Source of the DNA: Candidatus Azambacteria bacterium
Lineage (GTDB): Bacteria > Patescibacteriota > Minisyncoccia > GWC2-36-17 > M10-OD1-4
Assembly (NCBI GenBank): GCA_027048495.1
Contig: JALTWS010000019.1
Span: 1-58,681 of the forward strand
Direction of reading: 5' to 3'
DNA length: 58,681 nucleotides
The translations under genes were made by a program, and so were the position numbers. A model generated the notes under the pieces. The model was not told the DNA's origin and did no database searches. It saw nothing but the letters and a program-made list of their open reading frames with translations. Shown piece by piece: positions 46,239-56,493 of this stretch. Within the stretch, counting starts at the first letter, position 1. The number at the start of each line of letters is the position of its first letter.

Positions 46239-46650
46239 AAAACAGATCAAGGCAAAAAGCGCAATCGCCTGAGCTTTTTTAAAAAAGCAGGGGAGGAAAG
46301 TCCGGACACCTATTTTCGCTTTTTGCGAAATAAACGCAGCGGCTAACGGCCGTCGCACTAGCAGTCAGGCACTAGTTGCTGGTTGCTGGTGTAGAGGTGC
46401 GAACAGAGACGCCACGAGCCGAAAGGCAAGTGGGCTCCAACTTGGAGTAGTCCTTGTGGCAACACAAGGGGTGAAACGGCTAAATCCTTGCGGGGTGCAA
46501 GACAGTATCCTGGCGCCTTTTGTTTTTACAAAAAAGGTGCTGGGGGTGGTCGCATGAGCTTGCCAGTAATGGCAAGCCAAGATAAATGATTGCGGCTTTG
46601 CGTCAGCAAAGTACAGAATCCGGCTTACATTTTTGTCTTGATCTGTTTTG
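46239..46650 (+). ncRNA. rnpB: RNase P RNA
   Basis: gGAGGAAAGTCCGGACacc and ACAGAATCCGGCTTACA (P4 core); terminal P1 helix AAAACAGATCAAGgcaa / TTGTCTTGATCTGTTTT. Confidence 0.96.
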
Positions 46651-46652
46651 AT

Positions 46653-46692
46653 GCAAAAAACAGGGGTTATGCTCCTGTTTTTTGCTTTTTTT
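46653..46692 (+). terminator. rnpB terminator
   Basis: GCAAAAAACAGG-ggttatgct-CCTGTTTTTTGC TTTTTTT. Confidence 0.88.
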
Positions 46693-46749
46693 GGCACTTT
46701 TCTTTTTTTGAAAAATTCTATATGATAGCTATATATTAATTTTTTGCTT

Positions 46750-48135
46750 ATGAAAAAATCACAGTTGTTTTTTACTGTTATTTTGGTTCCGCTTGATTTT
46801 TTAATGCTTGTTTTGGCGGCTGTATCTGCTTATGCTTTAAGGACAAGCGAGTTTGTTTCCAACTTGCGTCCGGTTTTGTTTTTTGAGCATTTGCCTTTTG
46901 AGAGATATATGTCTTTGTCTTTGGAAGTTGCTCCTTTTTGGATTTTAATATTTGCTTTGCTTGGGCTTTATAAAGTAAACAGAAAAAAGATGCTGGAAGA
47001 ATTTTTTCAGATAATTTCTGCGGTTTCTTTGGCTATGATGGCTGTTATCGTTTATATATTTTTGCAAAGCGAACAGTTTGATTCCAGATTTATAATTTTA
47101 GCGGTTTGGTTTTTTTCCATATTGTACCTTACTTTGGGAAGGCTTTTGGTTAGAAAAATACAAAAATATCTTATGGTTAAGTTTGATATTGGAGCTTACA
47201 AAGCTATTGTTATCGGATCTGACAAGATATCAGAGATGCTGGCAAGGCAAATGAAGCAAAAGCCTGCTTTGGGCTTTAGGGTTGTCAATAAGATTTCAAA
47301 TTTTGACTTAAATTACATAAAAAAAATTGTTCTTGAAAAAGGAATAGACACTGTTGTTGTTGGCCAGTCAGATTATCCGGCTTATGATATGGTTGATCTG
47401 GCTGAGTTTTGCCAAGAAAACAGGGTAAATTTTAGGTTTGCCCCCACATTGTTTCAATCTTTGACTACAAACATAAATGTTGATACTCTTTCTGGAATTC
47501 AGCTTATGGAATTAAAATATACTCCTTTGGACGGATGGGGCAGAGTTATAAAAAGGACAGTTGATATTTTTGGTTCTGTTTTTGGCATTGTTGTTTTGTT
47601 TCCGTTTTTTGTTGTTCTGGGGATTATAATAAAGCTTGACTCAAAAGGGCCTGTGTTTGTCAGGTTAAAAAGAGTTACCCAAGGCAAGGAGTTTTATCTA
47701 TATAAATTCAGATCAATGGTGGACGGGGCAGAAAAGATGAAAAAAGATCTTATAAAAAACAACGAAAGAAAAGACGGACCGTTATTTAAAATAAAAAATG
47801 ATCCTCGTATAACAAGAGTTGGCAGGTTTATAAGAAAAACAAGAATAGACGAGCTTCCTCAACTTTTTAATGTTTTTTTGGGCCAGATGAGTCTTGTTGG
47901 TCCAAGGCCTCATCAACCAGATGAAGTTGCCCAATACGAAAGGCGCCACAAAAAAGTTCTTGCCATTAAGGCAGGAATGACAGGTATGGCTCAGGTTTCC
48001 GGATCTTCCGATTTGCCTTTTGAAGAAGAGATAAAACTGGATTTGTATTATATAGAAAACTGGTCTTTGTTTTTGGATATAAAGATTCTGTTAAGGACAT
48101 TTTTAATTTTATTTAAGGACAAATCGGCTTGTTAA
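46750..48135 (+). CDS. Polyprenyl glycosylphosphotransferase (bacterial sugar transferase)
   Basis: N-terminal TM region; KRTVDIFGSVFGIVVLFPFF...KLDSKGPVFVRLKRVTQGKEFYLYKFRSM...RFIRKTRIDELPQLFNVFLGQMSLVGPRP. Confidence 0.95.
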   Translation: MKKSQLFFTVILVPLDFLMLVLAAVSAYALRTSEFVSNLRPVLFFEHLPFERYMSLSLEVAPFWILIFALLGLYKVNRKKMLEEFFQIISAVSLAMMAVIVYIFLQSEQFDSRFIILAVWFFSILYLTLGRLLVRKIQKYLMVKFDIGAYKAIVIGSDKISEMLARQMKQKPALGFRVVNKISNFDLNYIKKIVLEKGIDTVVVGQSDYPAYDMVDLAEFCQENRVNFRFAPTLFQSLTTNINVDTLSGIQLMELKYTPLDGWGRVIKRTVDIFGSVFGIVVLFPFFVVLGIIIKLDSKGPVFVRLKRVTQGKEFYLYKFRSMVDGAEKMKKDLIKNNERKDGPLFKIKNDPRITRVGRFIRKTRIDELPQLFNVFLGQMSLVGPRPHQPDEVAQYERRHKKVLAIKAGMTGMAQVSGSSDLPFEEEIKLDLYYIENWSLFLDIKILLRTFLILFKDKSAC

Positions 48136-48149
48136 ACATAAATTAAAAT

Positions 48150-49235
48150 ATGAAAGTTGCATTGGTACATGACTATTTAACCCAATACGGAGGAGCAGAA
48201 AGGGTGCTTGAGGCGCTTTGTGAGATATTTCCCAAAGCTCCGATATATACTTTGATTTACGACAAAAAGCTTATTGACAGAAAATTTCCCAAAAGAAAAA
48301 TTTACTCTTCCTTTTTGCAAAAAGTACCTTTTGCAAAAAAACATCACAGAAGCTTTTTGGTCCTTATGCCTTTTGCTATTGAGCAGTTTGACCTTTCTGG
48401 TTATGATTTGGTTATTTCCGATTCTGCTTCATACGCAAAGGGAGTAATAACTACTCCAAATACCAAGCATATTTGCTATTGTCATACTCCTACCCGTTAT
48501 GCTTGGGATGATTCTCATAAGTATATAAGAGATTTTCCTTTTCCAGAATTTGTAAAAAAGCTTATACCTTATTTTATGACTTACATAAGAACTTGGGATT
48601 TTCAGGCTTCCCAAAGGCCTGATTTTTACATAGCAAACTCTAACTTTGTTGCAAAAAGGATAAAAAAATACTACAAAAAAAAAGCAGTTGTTGTCCATCC
48701 GCCGGTTGATATTGATAAATTTTCTTTATCTTCTGAGAAAGGAGAATATTTTTTGATGGTAGGGAGACTTTTGTCTTATAAAAGGTTTGACCTTGGGGTT
48801 TTGGCTTTTTCTGAGCTTGGACTGCCTCTTAAAATTGTCGGAGACGGTCCAGAAAGAAAAAAATTACAAAAAATAGCTTCAAAAAACATAGAATTTTTAG
48901 GAGCTTTGAATGACAAAGAGCTAAAAAAATGCTACCAAAAAGCAAAGGCGTTAATTTTTCCCCAAGAAGAGGATTTTGGCATAGTTCCTTTGGAAGCTAT
49001 GGCATGCGGGAAGCCGGTTTTAGCATACAAAAAAGGGGGAGCAAAAGAAACGGTTATTGAAGATATAACAGGAATGTTTTTTGAAAAACAAACGACAAAA
49101 GATTTAATAGATGTGGTAAACAGGTTTGAAAACAAAAAATTTGATCCAAAAAAAATAAGGCAACATGCAGAAAAATTTAACAAAAGCATTTTTAAAGAAA
49201 AAATAATAAAAACAATAAATGAAAATAGGATTTGA
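48150..49235 (+). CDS. Family 4 glycosyltransferase
   Basis: [64 protein letters not shown]. Confidence 0.93.
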   Translation: MKVALVHDYLTQYGGAERVLEALCEIFPKAPIYTLIYDKKLIDRKFPKRKIYSSFLQKVPFAKKHHRSFLVLMPFAIEQFDLSGYDLVISDSASYAKGVITTPNTKHICYCHTPTRYAWDDSHKYIRDFPFPEFVKKLIPYFMTYIRTWDFQASQRPDFYIANSNFVAKRIKKYYKKKAVVVHPPVDIDKFSLSSEKGEYFLMVGRLLSYKRFDLGVLAFSELGLPLKIVGDGPERKKLQKIASKNIEFLGALNDKELKKCYQKAKALIFPQEEDFGIVPLEAMACGKPVLAYKKGGAKETVIEDITGMFFEKQTTKDLIDVVNRFENKKFDPKKIRQHAEKFNKSIFKEKIIKTINENRI

Positions 49236-50340
49236 TTTAAGAACAATAGCAAAAGGAAGGCGCACAGGCATTGAGGAGTATACACTAAATATTTTACAAG
49301 AACTTTTAAAGTCAAAAGAGGACGAGTTCTTGCTTTTTTATAATGCTTTTTTAAAAAGCCAAGTTCCAAAATTTATTTTAAAAAGAAAAAATGCAAAACT
49401 GTTTGATTTTAATGTTCCAGATAAGTTGGTTGGATTTTTTTCTTTTTTTTCTCAGCCTAAAGTAGATGACATTTTGGGAGGGACAGATGTATTTTTCTCT
49501 CCTCATTTTATGTCTTCTTATGTGAAAAAGAGCAAAAAGGTGGTGGTTTTTCATGATCTTTCTTTTTTGTATTATCCTGAGTTTTTTTCTTTTAAGAAAA
49601 GATATTGGCATTTTTTACAAAACCCAAAAAAACAGGCAAAAAACGCTGATATGATAATAACTGTATCAGAATCTACCAAGTTTGATATTGTAGAATTTTA
49701 TAAAATAGAAGAGAAGAAAATTAAGGTTATATATCCGGGAGTAAACAGGAATTTTAAGCCTCTTTTTAAAAATGAAATTTTGGAAAGTGTCAGGAAAAAA
49801 TATGATCTTCCAGAAAGGTTTATTTTGTATTTTGGAACAATAGAGCCAAGAAAAAATATAGAAGGAATAATATCTGCGTTTGAAAAGGTAAGAGAAAAGG
49901 AAAAAATAAGCTTGGTTTTGGCAGGGACATTTGGTTGGCTTTTTGATGATATTTTAAACAAGGCAAAAAATTCAAAATTCAAAAACGATATTGTTTTTAC
50001 AGGATTTGTAAATCAAAATGACAAAGTACATATTTATAATATGGCAGAGTTGTTTTTATATCCGAGCTTTTTTGAGGGTTTTGGAATGCCTCCGCTTGAG
50101 GCTATGGCGTGTGGTGTTCCTGCAATAGTTTCAAACTGTTCCTCTATGCCGGAAGTTGTAGGAGACTCTGCTGTTTTGGTAAATCCTTACAACGAAAATG
50201 AAATAGCCCAAGCAATTCTTGCCATTTTAAAAGATGAAAAATTAAAAAAAACATTTAAAGAAAAGGGAATCTTAAGATCAAAAAAATTCAGTTGGGAAAA
50301 AGCAGGAAAAGAAACTTTAAAGGTTTTAAAAAGCGTTTAG
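49219..50340 (+). CDS. Family 4 glycosyltransferase
   Basis: [65 protein letters not shown]. Confidence 0.93.
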   Translation: MKIGFDLRTIAKGRRTGIEEYTLNILQELLKSKEDEFLLFYNAFLKSQVPKFILKRKNAKLFDFNVPDKLVGFFSFFSQPKVDDILGGTDVFFSPHFMSSYVKKSKKVVVFHDLSFLYYPEFFSFKKRYWHFLQNPKKQAKNADMIITVSESTKFDIVEFYKIEEKKIKVIYPGVNRNFKPLFKNEILESVRKKYDLPERFILYFGTIEPRKNIEGIISAFEKVREKEKISLVLAGTFGWLFDDILNKAKNSKFKNDIVFTGFVNQNDKVHIYNMAELFLYPSFFEGFGMPPLEAMACGVPAIVSNCSSMPEVVGDSAVLVNPYNENEIAQAILAILKDEKLKKTFKEKGILRSKKFSWEKAGKETLKVLKSV

Positions 50341-50359
50341 CTTTTGTTATAATCAACTT

Positions 50360-51475
50360 ATGAAAATAGGCATAGATGCCCGAATGTTGGGGGAAGAACA
50401 AACAGGGATAGGGCTTTATATAAAAAACTTAATAGAAAATATTGCAAAAGTTGATGATAAAAATCAGTATGTGTTGTTTTTAAGAAAAAATAATTTTGAT
50501 TATAAGTTGCCTTCTGAAAATTTTAAGAAAGTTTTGGCAGACTGTAGTTGGTATTCTTTTTGCGAGCAGACAAAATTTTTGTTTCAAATCAAAAAAGAGA
50601 AATTGGATTTAATGCACTTTCCCCATTTTAATGCTCCAATTTTTTATTTTAAAAATAGAATAACAACAATACATGATCTTACTCCGAAGTATTTTCCGGG
50701 ACACAAAATGAATTCTTTTTTTAGAAAAAAAGCATTTTGGTTGGTTTTTAATGCAAGTTTGAAATTTAGCAAAAATATAATTGCTGTTTCAGAATACACA
50801 AAAAATGAAATTGTTTCTTTTTCTAAAAAAACCAAGGATAAAATTCATGTTGTTTATCAAGGGATACCTTACAGAAAAAAAGATGGCTGGTTGCCAAAAG
50901 AAAAAAGCGAATTTAAAAGAGAGTTTAATATAAAAAAGCCTTACATATTTTACAGCGGAGTTTGGAGAAGCCATAAAAATCTTGTCGGGTTGGTTAAAGC
51001 CCTTTTTATTTTAAGAAAAAAATATAAAAAAGACATTTGTCTGGTTCTTGGAGGAAAAGAGGATAAGCTATATCCTGAAGTAAGAAAAACTTGGGAAAAA
51101 TTGAGGCTTTCAAAATATATAATAACACCAGGATTTATAGATCCAAAGGACATGGGGGATTTTTTGAAAAATGCAGAGGTGTTTGTTTTACCTTCATTTT
51201 TAGAAGGTTTTGGATTTGGTCCTTTGGAAGCTTTAAGTTATCAAACTCCGTGTGCCGTTTCTGAGACAGGAGCTTTAAAAGAATCTCTTGGTAATGCGGC
51301 TTTGTTTTTTGATCCTCAAAATCCGGAAGATATAGCAAAAAAAGTAAATATTTTGTTGGAAAACAAAAAAATAAGAGAAAAATTGATACAAAATGGAAAG
51401 GAAGTTTTAAAAAAATATTCATGGGAAGAATGCGCAAAAAAAACGCAAAAACTTTACCTTGATTCTGTTACATAA
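50360..51475 (+). CDS. Family 4 glycosyltransferase
   Basis: IGIDARMLGEEQTGIGLYIKNLI; LPSFLEGFGFGPLEALSYQTPCAVSETGALKE. Confidence 0.93.
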   Translation: MKIGIDARMLGEEQTGIGLYIKNLIENIAKVDDKNQYVLFLRKNNFDYKLPSENFKKVLADCSWYSFCEQTKFLFQIKKEKLDLMHFPHFNAPIFYFKNRITTIHDLTPKYFPGHKMNSFFRKKAFWLVFNASLKFSKNIIAVSEYTKNEIVSFSKKTKDKIHVVYQGIPYRKKDGWLPKEKSEFKREFNIKKPYIFYSGVWRSHKNLVGLVKALFILRKKYKKDICLVLGGKEDKLYPEVRKTWEKLRLSKYIITPGFIDPKDMGDFLKNAEVFVLPSFLEGFGFGPLEALSYQTPCAVSETGALKESLGNAALFFDPQNPEDIAKKVNILLENKKIREKLIQNGKEVLKKYSWEECAKKTQKLYLDSVT

Positions 51476-51503
51476 AAAAATATTTTATGATATAATTTAC
51501 TTT

Positions 51504-53759
51504 ATGAAAGATCCAAGATTTAATATTGATAAAAAATTATACGATATAAAGCCTCCGCAAAACAACAGGCCAAAAAGTGATTTTTTGGCTAGACCCGCTT
51601 CTTTTCCTTCTGCTGAAAAGACAAAAATAACTTTTGCTAAAAGCTCTGTTTCTCAAAGAGATGTTGATTATGATTTTTCTTCATTAAAAAGCAAAAAACA
51701 GCAAAAACAAAAGCCTGATATTACTTCAAAAAAGCAAGAACCAGACAGCAAAAATATTGTGTACAAAAAAAAGCCAAAGATTAGAAAAAGCTTTTTAATA
51801 AAAAATATTGTTTTTTCTGCTTTGGTTGTAATTTTATTTTTTGCGGTTTTGTATTTTGCTTTCTTTTTTGGAAGTAAAAATGTAAAGGAGCTTGTTTTGC
51901 AAAACAGCATTGATGCATACAAAAGCGTAAAGGAAGCTCAAGAAAGAATGCTGGATTTTGATTTTGAAGGCGCTGGCTTTGCTTTTAGTGAGGCTTATCA
52001 AAAATTTTCTTATGCGCAGAAAATGGCAAATAATATGGGGGCATCTTTGATAGATGCTTTTTCTTGGATTCCGTTTCTTGAAAGCATATCTTCTAAAGTA
52101 AATATGCTTGATGTTGCTGTAAACTTGTCTTATGTGGGAAAGATAGTATCAGAAGCTGCCGATCCGATAATTAAAATGTCAGCAGAAGATATATTTAAAG
52201 TTTCTTCAGACAAAAATGATGTATATGTTTCTGATAATAGTTTTGGCAACGCTTTGCAAAATGCATATTTTAAGTTAAATTTAGCAAAAAATTACATAGA
52301 TAAAGCGGAAAGTGACTTAAAAAAAATAAATCCGTATGATTTTGATCAAGATGTATCAGAACAAATTTTTAATTTAAAAAAAGATTTTCCTAAAATAAAA
52401 AAGAATATAGAAAAAGTTTCTGAATATTTAGAGTTTTCTTTGTGGTTTTTGGGGCAGGAAAACCCAAGACATTTTCTTGTTGTAGCCCAAAATACAGCAG
52501 AGGCAAGAGCAACAGGAGGGTTTATTGGTTCTTATGGTGCAATAGAAACAGAGTTTGGCTACATAAAAGATATTTTTATGGATAATGTTTATAATTTAGA
52601 TGGTCAGCTTTATTACAAAGTTGTTCCTCCTTATCCTATTCAAAAAATATCTACTGCGTGGAGCCTTCATGATTCAAACTGGTTTTTAGATTTTCCAACA
52701 TCTGCAAAAAAAATGATGTTTTTTTATGAAAAAGCTGGCGCTCCTACTCCAGACGGTATAATAGCTATAAATGAAAAATTTATAGAAAGACTGCTTGAGA
52801 TTACAGGTCCGATTGAGCTTCCAGAATATGGCGTTGTTCTGACAAAAGATGATTTTTATGATATTGTTCAATTTCAGGTTGAAGAAAATTATGACAAAGA
52901 AGAAAACAAGCCAAAAAAGATATTAAACGACATTGTTCCGGTTATTTTAAGTAAATTGTCTGGCATTTCAAATGACGATCTTTTAAGCTTGCTTTATCTT
53001 GTTGCAGATGAGTTTAAAAACAAAAACATAATGTTTTATGCTAATCATCCAAAATACCAAGATATTATTTTAAAAAACGGCTGGGGAGGAGAGATTTTAA
53101 AAAATAATGATGCAGATTATTTGGCGGTTGTTGCAAGTAATATAAATGGTTACAAAACTGATAGAGTCACAAAAAGAAGCATGACCAAAGTATCAGAAAT
53201 TCAAAAAGACGGTTCTATAATAAATACTTTAAACATTACTATAAAAAACGAAGGCAAAAACAGTCCGTATGATTGGCAAAATCAGGTTAATTCTTCTTAT
53301 TTGAGAATTTATGTTCCTTTTGGTTCTGAACTTATTGAAGCAAGCGGATTTACTAAGGAAAAATATGAAGCGCCAATAGATTACAAAAAAGCGGGATTTG
53401 TTCAAGACGAAGATGTAAAAAATTCAATAAACTCTGCTATTTTCAGGCAGGATTTTGGGATTGATGAATTTTCAGAATCTTCAAAAACTGTTTTTGCCGG
53501 GTGGGTATACACAAGTCCGGGCGAAAAAACTGAAATAACTTTAAAGTATAAGCTCCCTTTTTCTCTTGATACAACAAAAAAAGGAGACGACATTGATTTT
53601 GTGTTTGAAAAACAGCCGGGACAGGATTTGTATGTTGATTTTAAAGTTAAATTGCCAGATAGCTGGAGTTTTATATATTCTTTGCCGGAAGGGTCATGGG
53701 GAGAGTATAGCGGATATCTTAAGTCAGATATGATTTTGAGTGTTGGTATAAATTTTTAA
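51504..53759 (+). CDS. DUF4012 domain-containing membrane-anchored protein
   Basis: FLVVAQNTAEARATGGFIGSYGAIE; cytosolic K-rich N-terminus, one TM, large outside domain. Confidence 0.88.
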   Translation: MKDPRFNIDKKLYDIKPPQNNRPKSDFLARPASFPSAEKTKITFAKSSVSQRDVDYDFSSLKSKKQQKQKPDITSKKQEPDSKNIVYKKKPKIRKSFLIKNIVFSALVVILFFAVLYFAFFFGSKNVKELVLQNSIDAYKSVKEAQERMLDFDFEGAGFAFSEAYQKFSYAQKMANNMGASLIDAFSWIPFLESISSKVNMLDVAVNLSYVGKIVSEAADPIIKMSAEDIFKVSSDKNDVYVSDNSFGNALQNAYFKLNLAKNYIDKAESDLKKINPYDFDQDVSEQIFNLKKDFPKIKKNIEKVSEYLEFSLWFLGQENPRHFLVVAQNTAEARATGGFIGSYGAIETEFGYIKDIFMDNVYNLDGQLYYKVVPPYPIQKISTAWSLHDSNWFLDFPTSAKKMMFFYEKAGAPTPDGIIAINEKFIERLLEITGPIELPEYGVVLTKDDFYDIVQFQVEENYDKEENKPKKILNDIVPVILSKLSGISNDDLLSLLYLVADEFKNKNIMFYANHPKYQDIILKNGWGGEILKNNDADYLAVVASNINGYKTDRVTKRSMTKVSEIQKDGSIINTLNITIKNEGKNSPYDWQNQVNSSYLRIYVPFGSELIEASGFTKEKYEAPIDYKKAGFVQDEDVKNSINSAIFRQDFGIDEFSESSKTVFAGWVYTSPGEKTEITLKYKLPFSLDTTKKGDDIDFVFEKQPGQDLYVDFKVKLPDSWSFIYSLPEGSWGEYSGYLKSDMILSVGINF

Positions 53760-53800
53760 ATTGATGTATTATTTGTGCATTAAAATTAGCAAATGTTTTT

Positions 53801-55489
53801 GTGATTAGAAATTTCTTAAACAAAGAATATAAATTTGTTATATCAGCCGCTTTGATGATCGGCTTTTTTTCTTTGCTTTCCAGAGTGCTTGGGCTTTTAA
53901 GAAATAGAATCTTTGCTGATAAGTTTGGAGCTGGTGAGGAAATGGATATGTATTTTGCCGCGTTTAGACTGCCTGATTTTGTATATAACATATTTGTAGT
54001 TGGTTTGGTAACAATAGTTTTTATACCTGTTTTTTTAAAATACAAACAAAGATCTGAAAAAGAGGCTCTTTATCTTACTAATTTGGTTTTGAATGTATTT
54101 TTTGGATTAGTGGTTTTGGTGTGTGCTTTAATGTTTGTTTTTGCTTCAAAAATTATTCCTTTTTTTGTGTTTGGGTTTTCTGAGCAGAACATACAAACTA
54201 CTATAACATTGACCAGAATTATGCTTTTAAGCCCGATAATTTTAGGTGCATCAAGCATATTAATAAGCTTTCTGCAAGCAAACAAAAGATTTATGTCGTT
54301 TGCTCTTGCTCCTGTTCTTTACAATATTGGTATAATTTTTGGCGCTTTGTTTTTTGTTGATAAATTTGGAGTTTTGGGGCTTGCTTTTGGAGTGGTTTTG
54401 GGAGCTTTTTTGCATTTTTTGATCCAAATTCCTCCAACAATAAAGTTAGGATTTAAATACAGTCCAAAATTTGATATTTCCCATCCTGCATTAAAAGAGA
54501 TGTTTTTTTTAGCTCTGCCAAGGCTAATAGGGATTTTTGCTTATCAGGCTAATTTTATTGTTATAACAGCAATAGGATCGTCGCTTGCTTCAGGAAGCAT
54601 ATCTGTGTTTAATTATGCAAATGACCTGCAGTATATCCCCATAGGGATATTTGCCATATCTTTTGTAACAGCAGTTTTTCCTGCTCTATCAGAAAGTTAT
54701 GCCAAAAAAGATATAAAAGGATTTTTGGATAAATTTTACACAACTACAAATCAGATATTATTTTTGGTTATTCCAATGTCTGTGTTTTTAATTTTAGAAA
54801 GAGCGCAAATTGTTCGTGTTGTTTTGGGAACAGGGGAGTTTGGTTGGGTTGATACTCGTCTTACTGCCGCCGCTTTGGGACTTTTTGCTTTATCTATTTT
54901 TTCTCAAAGTTTGGTTCCGCTTTTTTCAAGGGCGTTTTTTGCCATGGGAAACTCAAAGACTCCAGTTTTTATAAATGTATCTTCTTTGGTTTTGAATATA
55001 TTTTTAAGTTTTTATTTTGTAAATCTTTTGAAAAGTGGAGGATGGTTTGCGGCTAATTTTGCTGAAGTTCTAAAGGTCGCTGATATTCCTGACATTTCTG
55101 TTTTGGGGCTTCCTCTGGCATTTTCAGTAGCTTCCATTATAAATCTTTTGTGGCTTTATTTTGCTTTATCAAACAAGATAGAAGAGTTTTCTTCAAGCAA
55201 AATATTGTTTTCTGTCAATAGAATAAATATAGCTGTTTTAGCTATGGGTGCTGCAATTTATCCTATGCTTTATTTTATGGCAAATACAGTTAATATGCAT
55301 ACTTTTTGGGGAATATTTTTGCAGGGAGCGGTTGCGTTTTTTGTTGGATTTTTTGTTTACCTTTTTGTAGCTTATCTTTTAAAAATTCCAGCATTTTTTG
55401 CTTTTTGGGAGGCGCTTACTTTGCCAATAAAAAAGATGTTTCTTTCAAAAACATATTCAGCAGAAGTTAATGGGTCGGATAAATTATGA
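53801..55489 (+). CDS. murJ: Lipid II flippase MurJ/MviN family
   Basis: AALMIGFFSLLSRVLGLLRNRIFADKFGAGEEMDMYFAAFRLPDFVYNIFVVG; GTG start. Confidence 0.94.
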   Translation: MIRNFLNKEYKFVISAALMIGFFSLLSRVLGLLRNRIFADKFGAGEEMDMYFAAFRLPDFVYNIFVVGLVTIVFIPVFLKYKQRSEKEALYLTNLVLNVFFGLVVLVCALMFVFASKIIPFFVFGFSEQNIQTTITLTRIMLLSPIILGASSILISFLQANKRFMSFALAPVLYNIGIIFGALFFVDKFGVLGLAFGVVLGAFLHFLIQIPPTIKLGFKYSPKFDISHPALKEMFFLALPRLIGIFAYQANFIVITAIGSSLASGSISVFNYANDLQYIPIGIFAISFVTAVFPALSESYAKKDIKGFLDKFYTTTNQILFLVIPMSVFLILERAQIVRVVLGTGEFGWVDTRLTAAALGLFALSIFSQSLVPLFSRAFFAMGNSKTPVFINVSSLVLNIFLSFYFVNLLKSGGWFAANFAEVLKVADIPDISVLGLPLAFSVASIINLLWLYFALSNKIEEFSSSKILFSVNRINIAVLAMGAAIYPMLYFMANTVNMHTFWGIFLQGAVAFFVGFFVYLFVAYLLKIPAFFAFWEALTLPIKKMFLSKTYSAEVNGSDKL

Positions 55490-55555
55490 TATTAGAAAAT
55501 TTAATATCTAAGATTTAATTAAATTTAATTTTTATTTTATTATTTTTTACAAAAG

Positions 55556-55593
55556 TTACTTAACTTTCTCACGATCGTGAGAAAGTTAAGTAA
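55556..55593. repeat. 38-bp perfect palindrome, related core to 19706..19741
   Basis: TTACTTAACTTTCTCACGATCGTGAGAAAGTTAAGTAA. Confidence 0.85.
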
Positions 55594-55683
55594 AAGTTGG
55601 TTTGTGTAATGGTATAATTGACTTTGCTTTGAAAAAGTGCTTTTATTTTTATGGTTTTGCTCATTTACAAAAAGGAGGAGTTT

Positions 55684-56175
55684 ATGTTTTTTTCTATTGA
55701 TAGTTGGTTGGTTAACATGCATGAGAGGCTTGCATCTGAGTTTCAGGCAAAAACAAAAAAAGACTGCTTTTTTTTGGCTAGATTTTGCTTGTTGTTTTCG
55801 TTGGTTTGCTTTTTTGTTTCAATGGTTTATCTTAGCGGTTCTTTTTTGAAAGCTTTAATATATTCTTTGTTTGTTATGTTTATTGGACTTTCTGCTTGGA
55901 ATGATGTTTCTCGCTCAGAAAAACAGGCAAAACAAGAGATTGGGTATATGAACAAAAACAAAAAAGATTTGTTTTTTGCAAGAGTCTTTTTGCTTTGTTT
56001 TTTTGCATACGTGTCAGTTGTTCTTTATCTTTTTTCGGAGCTTGAAGTTTTTTTGGTTTTGTGCTTTTTTATGTATATTTCCAGCATATATTTTGCATCT
56101 TGTGATATGTTTCCTCCAAAGCAAAAAAAGCAAGCAAAAATTCAGTATTTTGCTTTCAAAACAACAACCGTATAA
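55684..56175 (+). CDS. Small membrane protein, unknown (about four TM)
   Basis: aaaggaggagttt RBS before ATG 55684; hydrophobic segments. Confidence 0.6.
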   Translation: MFFSIDSWLVNMHERLASEFQAKTKKDCFFLARFCLLFSLVCFFVSMVYLSGSFLKALIYSLFVMFIGLSAWNDVSRSEKQAKQEIGYMNKNKKDLFFARVFLLCFFAYVSVVLYLFSELEVFLVLCFFMYISSIYFASCDMFPPKQKKQAKIQYFAFKTTTV

Positions 56176-56180
56176 TAAAA

Positions 56181-56215
56181 CCCCCAAAGCCTGTTGGCTT
56201 TGGGGGAGTTTTTTA
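56181..56215. terminator. Bidirectional terminator between the membrane protein gene and csrA
   Basis: CCCCCAAAGCC-tgtt-GGCTTTGGGGG followed by T tract; A tract on the other side. Confidence 0.88.
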
Positions 56216-56392
56216 CTTTTTTTCTTTGTCCTTTATTTCTTCTCTTACTATTTTTACATTGGGGGGAGCTTTTATTGATATTCTTGCGCTGTTTTTTTGA
56301 ATTTTTACCACTGTTACTATGATTTCATTTTCTCCTTCTCCAATGATGATGCTTTCACCCGGTCTTCTTGTAAGAACTAAAAATCCACTCAT
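56213..56392 (-). CDS. csrA: Carbon storage regulator CsrA (59 aa, below ORF-track cut-off)
   Basis: MSGFLVLTRRPGESIIIGEGENEIIVTVVKIQKNSARISIKAPPNVKIVREEIKDKEKK*; canonical LTRRxGES and IxAPxxVxIxREEI motifs; RBS aaggagga. Confidence 0.93.
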   Translation of the reverse strand: MSGFLVLTRRPGESIIIGEGENEIIVTVVKIQKNSARISIKAPPNVKIVREEIKDKEKK

Positions 56393-56442
56393 TGGATTTA
56401 TCCTCCTTGGATTTGATTTGCCACATTAGATTATAATAGCAA

Positions 56443-56487
56443 AACATTAGTGTTAATGTTGACATATTTTGTTTTTTATGTTAGAAA
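56443..56487. promoter_or_regulatory. Divergent promoter region csrA / structured RNA with inverted repeat
   Basis: AACATTA-gtgt-TAATGTT (56443..56460); plus-strand TTGACA-17-TAGAAA with TG extension; minus-strand TATAAT for csrA. Confidence 0.55.
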
Positions 56488-56493
56488 AATTTA

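Noticed and set aside
46239-46650. Novel RNA at the rnpB locus
   Set aside because: Canonical RNase P core (GAGGAAAGTCCGGAC; ACAGAATCCGGCTTA) explains it
46365-46697. 110-aa minus-strand ORF antisense to rnpB
   Set aside because: Lies entirely on RNase P RNA and its terminator; no RBS or family features seen
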